Below are positions 7,891 through 11,764 of a stretch of 11,764 nt of DNA, piece after piece. The DNA comes from Olsenella_L sp051876355 (lineage in GTDB: Bacteria; Actinomycetota; Coriobacteriia; Coriobacteriales; Atopobiaceae), in contig JBJEHU010000024.1 of the NCBI GenBank assembly GCA_051876355.1, positions 1 to 11,764 of the forward strand. Direction: 5' to 3'. The position numbers and the translations under genes are program-made. The notes below the pieces were generated by a model. That model did no database searches. It was not told the origin of the DNA and saw only the letters and a list, made by a program, of their open reading frames with translations. Positions within the stretch are counted from its first letter, which is position 1. Every line of letters begins with the position of its first letter.

Positions 7891-8061
7891 ACAGAAGCCA
7901 AAGGGCGTGAGGACGATGGAGCCGGGGTGCTCGAGCGTACGCTCCATATCTGCCGGAATCTTGGGAAGCGGCCTTGCCAGCTGCGTCTCTAAATCGTTCA
8001 ACTCCTGGACCCTTCTCCCATTCCGCAGCCTTGCTTCTCCTGCCTTCGTGCTCAAGGCCAA
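7879..8061 (-). pseudogene. 3' remnant (or tiny standalone ORF) of an unrecognised minus-strand gene
   Basis: The minus strand encodes about 60 residues with good codon use and a protein-like sequence: ELNDLETQLARPLPKIPADM, then an ERTLEHPGSIVLTPFGFCARD tail. It ends in TAG inside an intrinsic terminator. The frame closes upstream with a TAG at 8077-8079 and has no ATG before residue 39. The only early start is TTG at 8061, with AGGA 8 nt upstream. I therefore favour a 5'-truncated gene whose C-terminus and terminator survive; a 60-residue protein with a TTG start remains possible. I do not recognise the family. The opposite strand over 7907-8040 translates into Ser/Arg/Cys-rich sequence typical of a shadow frame. 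Confidence 0.5.
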
Positions 8062-8248
8062 GGAGGCGATCCTGCCCTATCTTGCGCCGTGGGCAGAAGG
8101 GCTCACGGGCTGGGAGAGGACGCTTGCCCTCGATGTGGCATACGCGGCGCTTCCAGGAGGGCTTACCTTCTGGCATGAGATGCCTGCCTCAGAGCTGAGC
8201 CAGTGCCTGAGGTCTGCCGTCACAGCGGTCTTCAGAAGCTTCGGCTAG
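8042..8248 (+). pseudogene. 3' remnant of a plus-strand gene, possibly a TetR-type regulator C-terminus
   Basis: The plus-strand frame from about 8042 to the TAG at 8246-8248 encodes roughly 68 residues of believable amphipathic-helix protein: VLKAKEAILPYLAPWAEGL, then LDVAYAALPGGLTFWHEM, then a final ELSQCLRSAVTAVFRSFG. It resembles the dimerisation-domain end of TetR/AcrR-type regulators, but no helix-turn-helix is present. The same frame stays open back to GTG 7907, but that part is Ser/Arg-rich and lies antisense to the more convincing minus-strand remnant. I therefore read it as a 5'-truncated gene. Its stop overlaps the stop of the convergent flavoprotein gene within the four bases CTAG (8245-8248). 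The TetR suggestion rests on pattern resemblance only. Confidence 0.4.
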
Positions 8249-8787
8249 ACGTTGCGGCCGAGTTCGTACGCCTCTTGAAGCTCGGGATGGCCCTCGATTG
8301 TGCCATCTGAAGTCGTTCCGCCGGCAAAGATCGTGCCCTTGAGCGTGGCCTTGCTGAAGACCTTGAGCCAGCCCTTGAGGCCGCCGATAGCATGCTCCGG
8401 GGTCTCGGGGGAGGTGGCTTCTGCTGTCGTCAGGAGATACACATCGCGGAAGCGGTAGTCAGCCGTATAGAGGCAGTTCGTGCGGTCGAGGAGCGTCTTC
8501 ATCTGGCCAGACATCTCGTAGTAGTAGATCGGCGTCGCGAAGGCCACGACATCGGCTTCGCGGATCTTCTGCACAGCCTCCTCCGCATCGTCGTGGTTCA
8601 CGACGCAGCTCTTCGTCTTGAGGCAGCCCCAGCAGCCTATGCAGAAGCCTATCTTCTTGCCGGCAAGCGGCAGGAACTCGACGTCGTTTCCTGCCTCGCG
8701 GGCACCTCGTGCGAACTCCTCGGCCAGGATGTTCGAATTTCCATGGAGTCTCGGGCTTGTGCCGATAACGAGAACCTTGCGTGCCAT
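8245..8787 (-). CDS. Flavodoxin-fold NAD(P)H/FMN reductase, iron-sulfur flavoprotein-like
   Basis: A 180-residue soluble electron-transfer flavoprotein. The start at ATG 8787 (MARKVLVIGTSPR) is preceded by AGGAAGAGAG; an in-frame start 34 codons upstream would run into the OYE gene and look non-native. Features are an N-terminal beta strand and FMN phosphate loop (GTSPRLHGNSN, 9-19), then Cys49, Cys52, Cys55 and Cys61 in CIGCWGCLKTKSC. This is CX2CX2CX5C and fits the compact CX2CX2CX4-7C motif that holds a [4Fe-4S] cluster in Methanosarcina-type iron-sulfur flavoproteins. The isoalloxazine-side loop TPIYYYEMSGQMKTLLDR (85-102) follows. Such proteins pass electrons between ferredoxin-like donors and small acceptors; the substrate here is unknown. 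Its start is 10 bp after the OYE stop, so the two form an operon downstream of the ArsR gene. The stop overlaps the convergent plus-strand remnant in CTAG, and no clear terminator follows. Confidence 0.88.
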   Translation of the reverse strand: MARKVLVIGTSPRLHGNSNILAEEFARGAREAGNDVEFLPLAGKKIGFCIGCWGCLKTKSCVVNHDDAEEAVQKIREADVVAFATPIYYYEMSGQMKTLLDRTNCLYTADYRFRDVYLLTTAEATSPETPEHAIGGLKGWLKVFSKATLKGTIFAGGTTSDGTIEGHPELQEAYELGRNV

Positions 8788-8797
8788 TGCTCTCTTC

Positions 8798-9769
8798 CTA
8801 CCTTTCCTGTCCCCAATATGGATTCCTGAGCACTGCTCTGCCGACACCGATGATATCTGCAGCGCCAGCCTCCAAGAGCTTCTCTGCATCTTCAGGCGTG
8901 CGGACGCCTCCTGTGAGCATGACAGGGATTGTGACCTCTGCCTTCACGGCCAAAGATTGGTCGGAGAACCAGCCGGGCTCCCTGTGCCCTGGCCTCATAT
9001 AGATGTTGAAGCCGCCCGAGATGCTCAGCATGTCTGCGCCCGCCTTCTCGATGAGCTTCGCTGCTGCCGCGGCATCTGCCAGCGTACTTCCGCCTTCCGT
9101 GTAGTCGCAGCCGCCGAGGCGCACGGAGACGGGGAAGTCGCCCACCGCGGCGCGGACCTTCTCCACGGTCTCCACGATGATGCGGGCTCTGTTCTCGATG
9201 CTCTGGGGTCCATAGGCATCGGTACGGAAGTTCGTGAGCGGGGAGAGGAACTGGTTCAGGAGATAGCCATGCGCGGCATGGATCTCCACTCCGTCATAGC
9301 CTGCTTCCTTGACGCGGACGGCTGCCTCTGCAAACTCATCCTCGATATGGGCAATCTCGTCCAGCGTGAGGGCACGCGAGACGCCGCTCTGCAGCCTCAG
9401 GCTGCTTGCAGAGACAAGCTCCTGTCCCGTCACGGCAGAAGAAGTGTTGAGTCCCGCATGGCTGATCTGGGCAAAGAGCCTGACGCCCGGATGCCTCCCG
9501 TGCACGGTCTTGGCAAGGCGCCTCTGTGCCTCTATGACAGAATCGTCGGCAAAGGACATCTGGTAGGGGTCGGCACGCCCTTGGGGGTCTATGAAGGCAT
9601 GCTCCGTCTCTATGAGGGAGAGGCGGGGATTTGCGGCAAATGCCTCGTAGTGTGCAATCGTCTCTTCTCCCGGCACGCCCCGCTCCGTGCTCTGTGTTGC
9701 CATGGGCGGCACGGCCAGCCTGCCGTCGAGCTGGATCCTTCCGGCGTGAAGCGGCTCATCGATCCTCAT
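8798..9769 (-). CDS. NADH:flavin oxidoreductase, Old Yellow Enzyme family (single domain)
   Basis: A 323-residue FMN-dependent TIM-barrel enzyme. OYE-family members use NAD(P)H to reduce activated C=C bonds of enones, nitro compounds or related electrophiles. Visible motifs are PPMAT (21-25) at the first FMN strand, QISHAG (101-106), the signature VEIHAAHGYLLNQFLSP (161-177) with substrate-binding His164/His167 and Tyr169, NRAR (193-196), TGGVRTPEDA (286-295), and the FMN phosphate site GVGRAVLRNP (308-317). It lacks the C-terminal Fe-S and pyridine-nucleotide-disulfide domains of 2,4-dienoyl-CoA or 2-enoate reductases (about 650 residues), so electrons must come directly from NAD(P)H or from a partner, perhaps the adjacent flavoprotein. 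The ATG at 9769 has AAGG about 6 nt upstream. It lies 88 bp below the ArsR-family gene, and the gap holds a weak terminator and a degenerate copy of the candidate operator. The physiological substrate cannot be named. Confidence 0.93.
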   Translation of the reverse strand: MRIDEPLHAGRIQLDGRLAVPPMATQSTERGVPGEETIAHYEAFAANPRLSLIETEHAFIDPQGRADPYQMSFADDSVIEAQRRLAKTVHGRHPGVRLFAQISHAGLNTSSAVTGQELVSASSLRLQSGVSRALTLDEIAHIEDEFAEAAVRVKEAGYDGVEIHAAHGYLLNQFLSPLTNFRTDAYGPQSIENRARIIVETVEKVRAAVGDFPVSVRLGGCDYTEGGSTLADAAAAAKLIEKAGADMLSISGGFNIYMRPGHREPGWFSDQSLAVKAEVTIPVMLTGGVRTPEDAEKLLEAGAADIIGVGRAVLRNPYWGQER

Positions 9770-9795
9770 CGCAGCCTTCTTTCTCTTTTGTTCTA

Positions 9796-9815
9796 ATTAT
9801 CGAGCAATCTAGATA
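9796..9815 (-). promoter_or_regulatory. Candidate operator C and -10 box upstream of the OYE gene
   Basis: Read toward the OYE gene on the minus strand, 9798-9815 is TATCT-N8-CGATA, one base away from the perfect TATCG-N8-CGATA dyad at the arsR-type and radical SAM promoters. The right half-site overlaps GATAAT (9796-9801), a one-mismatch -10 box, which would start the mRNA about 20 nt before the OYE ATG. No good -35 box precedes it (CCTATA lies where the other two have TTGACA), so it is a weaker promoter, or the operon is mainly read through from the regulator gene. Confidence 0.5.
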
Positions 9816-9826
9816 TATAGGTGCCG

Positions 9827-9859
9827 AAGAAAGGCGGAAAGCGCTTCTGCTTTCCGCCT
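9827..9859 (-). terminator. Weak terminator/attenuator after the ArsR-family gene
   Basis: AGGCGGAAAGC (9832-9842) and GCTTTCCGCCT (9849-9859) form a perfect 11-bp stem with a 6-nt loop. The minus-strand tail is TTCTTC, short and interrupted. The stem begins within the regulator's stop codon (9858-9860). Partial read-through into the OYE/flavoprotein genes is likely. Confidence 0.65.
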
Positions 9860-10175
9860 AGAGGTCTTCTGCGACTGCCTTGGCAAGAGCCTGGATAGCG
9901 TCCTCGTTCCTGCGGTAGTACGTCCATTTGCCGTATCTCCTCGATTCGAGGAGACCTGCACGCTGGAGGATGTCGAGGTAGTGGGAGGTCGTGGACTGCG
10001 AGGCATTGAGCTTCTCGCAGATCGAGCCGACGCAGACGCTCCGGTCGAAGCTGTCGCCCTCGGGGATATGGAGGCCCTGGGGCGGGAAGTTCGCCTCGGG
10101 GTCCTTGAGCCACGAGAGGATCTGCATCCTCTTCTCGTTGGACAGTGCCTTGAATATGTCTACCAGGTTTTCCAT
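9858..10175 (-). CDS. ArsR/SmtB-family winged-helix repressor
   Basis: A 105-residue DNA-binding repressor; family members release DNA on binding metal, oxidant or small ligand. The start at ATG 10175 (MENLVDIFKALSNEKRMQIL) matches the normal N-terminal helix. A longer in-frame start 60 codons upstream would read through the promoter and a terminator. The helix-turn-helix covers about 48-70, with recognition helix ASQSTTSHYLDIL, and the beta-wing is RRYGKWTYYRRNEDAIQ (79-95). A PEANFPPQ-containing insertion (about 26-46) precedes the helix-turn-helix, as in the FPPQ-type subgroup. Cys48 and Cys53 (CVGSIC) lie where classical ArsR/SmtB sensors carry CVC metal ligands. Only one Cys of that pair is kept, so the signal may be thiol-reactive or a different metal. 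The promoter contains a dyad in its spacer, suggesting autoregulation. It sits upstream of the OYE and flavoprotein genes, its probable targets. Confidence 0.92.
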   Translation of the reverse strand: MENLVDIFKALSNEKRMQILSWLKDPEANFPPQGLHIPEGDSFDRSVCVGSICEKLNASQSTTSHYLDILQRAGLLESRRYGKWTYYRRNEDAIQALAKAVAEDL

Positions 10176-10182
10176 GGTGCCT

Positions 10183-10210
10183 ATCTTATCGTGAATTAGC
10201 GATATGTCAA
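10183..10210 (-). promoter_or_regulatory. Promoter A with operator dyad, driving the ArsR-family gene (leaderless)
   Basis: On the minus strand TTGACA (10205-10210), a 16-nt spacer and TAAGAT (10183-10188) form a promoter whose -10 box ends only 7 nt before the ATG at 10175. The predicted transcript therefore starts at or within one or two bases of the start codon. The spacer holds TATCG-N8-CGATA (10187-10204), directly after the -35 box with its right half entering the -10 box, an ideal position for repression by steric block. The layout is identical to promoter B at the radical SAM gene. Confidence 0.75.
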
Positions 10211-10222
10211 TGAGAAATCTGA

Positions 10223-10256
10223 AGGCGTCCGGCAGGATTGTCCCAGCCGGACGCCT
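10223..10256 (-). terminator. Hairpin terminator of the hypothetical gene at 10276-10764
   Basis: AGGCGTCCGGC (10223-10233) pairs perfectly with GCCGGACGCCT (10246-10256) around a 12-nt loop, 20 bp past the stop. The minus-strand tail (TTCAGATTTCTC) is T-rich but interrupted. An alternative outer pairing of CTGAAGGC with GCCTTCAG is possible. It separates this gene from promoter A. Confidence 0.65.
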
Positions 10257-10275
10257 GCCTTCAGAGAGGGATGGA

Positions 10276-10764
10276 TCAGAAGACGCGGTGCTGCCGCTCG
10301 CCGTAGCGCTCCCAGCCTGCGCCGAAGGGCTCATGCGCTGCGATGTTGCGGGCAAGATTCAAGATCATATACGTCCTGTCGTCGAGCGGAGAGAGCTCCT
10401 TGTCGGCAATCGCGTTGCGACAGAGCTGCTGGAAGCCGGTGGGGTCCCTGGCCAGGATGTCACGCGCATATTCGCCCGAGCCGCAGGACAGAAGGCTGCC
10501 GTCAGCAAAGAACCACCAATAGGTAGGGTCGCGCCAGTCATTGTATGCCCAGTCGAGATTGAGCTGCAGGATATGGGGCGTGCCTTCCTCGACAAGCTGC
10601 TTCTCAAGCTGCTGGACGCTGTACTGCAGCTGGTAGCCGAGGTTTGCTGCGATGATGCCAGCGGTCGCGCCGCTTATATTCGAGAGGCACCTGATGCGAT
10701 CCGGCTCGTATCTCAGATCGTAATAGCTTTCCGGCTTTAGGTCAGGCTCAAACAGTTCGCCCAT
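10276..10764 (-). CDS. Hypothetical cytosolic protein
   Basis: I do not recognise the family of this 162-residue protein. It has no signal peptide or membrane segment and is rich in Tyr, Trp and acidic residues. Noticeable blocks are PESYYDLRYEPDRIRCLSNI near the N-terminus, a Gln/Leu-rich helix (NLGYQLQYSVQQLEKQLVEE), an aromatic stretch (LDWAYNDWRDPTYWWFFADG) and a charged C-terminus ending WERYGERQHRVF. The aromatic block could belong to an immunity-like or small-ligand fold, but that is a guess. It is certainly translated-looking: AAAGGAG (10771-10777) lies 6 nt upstream of ATG 10764, codon use matches the neighbours, and a terminator hairpin follows. It lies upstream of the ArsR-family gene but is separated from it by that hairpin and promoter A, so it is probably its own transcription unit. 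Confidence 0.8.
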   Translation of the reverse strand: MGELFEPDLKPESYYDLRYEPDRIRCLSNISGATAGIIAANLGYQLQYSVQQLEKQLVEEGTPHILQLNLDWAYNDWRDPTYWWFFADGSLLSCGSGEYARDILARDPTGFQQLCRNAIADKELSPLDDRTYMILNLARNIAAHEPFGAGWERYGERQHRVF

Positions 10765-10888
10765 ACAGGACTCCTTTCATCGTTGCTGGCAGGACCACCT
10801 TGCCTCTTGGCAGGTTGGTGCCGGGATCATCGAGCCAACTCTCTACCCCGACTCTGGATAAAAGCGTGCGCTTCAATGCGCAGGAGAA

Positions 10889-10897
10889 ATCATAGCA
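10889..10897 (-). promoter_or_regulatory. Candidate extended -10 promoter for the hypothetical gene
   Basis: The minus strand reads TGC-TATGAT at 10889-10897, an extended -10 motif one base from TATAAT. The expected -35 position is poor. It would give a leader of about 115-120 nt before ATG 10764. Confidence 0.35.
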
Positions 10898-10973
10898 GCC
10901 TGCATATGAAGAAGCTGTCGTCTGCCTCGCATTGTGGGGGAGATGTGACGACGGAAGGCTGCTTGAGAAAGTA

Positions 10974-11001
10974 TTGACATATCGAAAGAAGTCGATATAT
11001 T
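10974..11001 (+). promoter_or_regulatory. Promoter B with operator dyad, driving the radical SAM gene
   Basis: TTGACA (10974-10979), a 16-nt spacer and TATATT (10996-11001) form a near-consensus promoter. Directly after the -35 box lies TATCG-N8-CGATA (10980-10997), extendable to a 6-bp half-site ATATCG/CGATAT. Compared with promoter A on the other strand, the -35, both half-sites, the 8-nt gap and the 16-nt spacer all match, while the central 8 bases differ. A repressor bound here would cover both promoter boxes. The predicted start near 11008 gives a leader of about 50 nt. Confidence 0.8.
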
Positions 11002-11022
11002 TGAATCCAGAACAGATCGAGA

Positions 11023-11039
11023 AACTACGAAATGTAGTT
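11023..11039 (+). other. Small hairpin in the radical SAM leader
   Basis: AACTAC (11023-11028) and GTAGTT (11034-11039) pair perfectly around a 5-nt loop, directly upstream of the AGGGGAG ribosome-binding site (11046-11052). The AT-rich stem is short, so it is probably only a minor structural element or mRNA stabiliser. Confidence 0.3.
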
Positions 11040-11058
11040 CAGAAAAGGGGAGCACACC

Positions 11059-11764
11059 ATGGAATGGCATGGACCGATCATCAGGCCTCAGACGGATGCA
11101 GACAGCCTCTTCATCGAGGTGACGGCAGGATGCACGCACAACAGCTGCACGTTCTGCAACTTCTACAAGGACACGCCGCTCTGGGTCGCCACAGACGATG
11201 AGATCGAGGAGCAGCTCCAGGAGGCGAAGCGCGAGATTCCGCGCGTCAGCAAGATCTGGGCTTCCGGCGGAAACCCGTTCGCGCTTTCCGCAAAGCGTCT
11301 CATCGGTATCGGCGACCTCTTCCGCAAGTACTATCCTGAGGCCACGGTCAGCACGTATGCCCGCATCGACGACTTCAAGAGGAAGAGTGTCGACGACCTC
11401 AAGGAGATCAAGGCCCACGGCATCGACGAGGTCATGATCGGCATCGAGACCGGCGACGACGAGGCCCTCGCTTTCGTGAACAAGGGCTACACGGCAGCAG
11501 ACATCGTGCGCGAGTGCCAGAAGCTCGATGAGGCCGGCTTCGCCTACCGCATGATCTATCTCGGCGGCCTTCTCGGCGCCGGCAGGCTCGTCGAGAGCGC
11601 CAAGCGTTCTGCAGAGGTCCTGAACCAGATCCACCCCTACTACATGATCTATACGAACGTCGCCGTCCTTCCGGGCACGAAGCTCTTCGACCAGAAGCTC
11701 TCCGGCGAGTTCACCGAGGCCACGGAGAAGGAGCGTCTCCAGGAGATGCGCGAGCTCATCAATG
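11059..11764 (+). CDS. Radical SAM protein, 5' part (runs off the window)
   Basis: The first 235 residues of a radical S-adenosylmethionine enzyme; the 3' end lies outside the window. ATG 11059 follows AGGGGAG (11046-11052) by 6 nt. The cluster-binding motif is CTHNSCTFC (Cys25, Cys30, Cys33), a CX4CX2C arrangement followed by NFY rather than textbook CX3CX2C. It resembles B12-independent COG1032-like proteins with GC-x-HN-x-CTFC motifs. Barrel strands follow: KIWASGGNPF (about 69-78, SAM-contacting GGNP/GGEP-like loop), VSTYARIDDF, DEVMIGIETGDDEAL (ExGD-type motif), GFAYRMIYLGGLLGAG and NVAVLPGTKLF (PGT motif). These order like the HemN/Elp3-type core. The substrate cannot be assigned. It is transcribed divergently from the hypothetical gene, from promoter B, which shares its operator with the ArsR-family gene, linking it to the OYE/flavoprotein operon. 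Confidence 0.92.
   Translation, partial: MEWHGPIIRPQTDADSLFIEVTAGCTHNSCTFCNFYKDTPLWVATDDEIEEQLQEAKREIPRVSKIWASGGNPFALSAKRLIGIGDLFRKYYPEATVSTYARIDDFKRKSVDDLKEIKAHGIDEVMIGIETGDDEALAFVNKGYTAADIVRECQKLDEAGFAYRMIYLGGLLGAGRLVESAKRSAEVLNQIHPYYMIYTNVAVLPGTKLFDQKLSGEFTEATEKERLQEMRELIN

Noticed and set aside
3762..7910. A 1382-codon open frame on the plus strand antisense to purL
   Set aside because: It mirrors purL almost exactly. Its translation is Ala/Asp/Arg/Leu-rich without motifs, and it reflects high GC at codon third positions of the real minus-strand gene.
7844..8176. A 110-codon minus-strand frame across the remnant region
   Set aside because: Its Arg/Pro/Lys-rich translation looks non-native, and it reads through the palindromic terminator at 7867-7890; the neighbouring frames on each strand are more protein-like.
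8788..8889. A 34-codon N-terminal extension of the flavoprotein
   Set aside because: It overlaps the end of the OYE gene and has no family resemblance; MARKVLVIG is a standard flavodoxin-fold start with a ribosome-binding site.
10176..10355. A 60-codon N-terminal extension of the ArsR-family protein
   Set aside because: It would translate through promoter A, the operator dyad and an upstream terminator. The Ser/Ala-rich extension is unlike the family, and ATG 10175 matches the usual N-terminus.
10873..11634. A 253-codon minus-strand frame opposite the radical SAM gene
   Set aside because: The plus strand encodes an unmistakable radical SAM core with promoter and ribosome-binding site; the minus frame is its shadow.
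1..11764. CRISPR arrays, insertion sequences, tRNA/rRNA genes, phage or toxin-antitoxin modules
   Set aside because: I found no regularly spaced repeats, transposase motifs, tRNA-like cloverleaf, or recognisable defence or phage proteins. Apart from the remnant at 7879-8248, the window is conventional chromosomal sequence.

Overview
The window is about 60% GC, with compact genes and actinobacterial-looking codon use. Three things suggest a gut or oral Coriobacteriia-type organism (Collinsella/Olsenella/Atopobiaceae-like): a single-chain PurL of the clade II type, a PcsB-like CHAP wall hydrolase, and a UPF0210 'PFL family' protein. That placement is inferred from the proteins only. I see no phage genes, insertion sequence, CRISPR array, tRNA or rRNA.

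Left part (1-3900). A secreted coiled-coil/CHAP peptidoglycan hydrolase (197-1477, +) carries an apparent twin-arginine signal peptide. It converges on a UPF0210 gene (1614-2978, -), and the two are separated by back-to-back hairpin terminators. Upstream of UPF0210 in the same direction is a small membrane-anchored, TPR-like protein of unknown function (3070-3723, -), which may share its transcript.

Middle (3900-8250). purL (3912-7667, -), a 1251-residue FGAM synthase with a fused glutaminase domain, stands alone with its own terminator and leader. Upstream of it lies a scar. The 3' end of an unrecognised minus-strand gene (7879-8061) keeps its terminator, and it abuts the 3' end of a plus-strand gene that resembles a TetR C-terminus (about 8042-8248). 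Both lack their 5' ends, as if a deletion removed a shared divergent promoter.

Right part (8245-11764). This is the most interesting stretch. An ArsR-family repressor (9858-10175, -) is followed by an Old Yellow Enzyme-type NADH:flavin oxidoreductase (8798-9769, -) and an iron-sulfur-flavoprotein-like reductase (8245-8787, -). A hypothetical gene (10276-10764, -) lies upstream of the repressor. A divergent radical SAM gene (11059 to the window edge, +) runs off the end.

The repressor promoter and the radical SAM promoter, on opposite strands about 0.8 kb apart, share one layout: TTGACA, then directly TATCG-N8-CGATA, with the -10 box starting inside the right half-site. A degenerate third copy sits upstream of the OYE gene. 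I read this as a small local regulon: an autoregulated ArsR protein with a cysteine pair in its DNA-binding domain controlling OYE, the Fe-S flavoprotein and a radical SAM enzyme, plausibly in response to a redox, metal or electrophile signal. The motif is visible directly; the regulator assignment and signal are inference.
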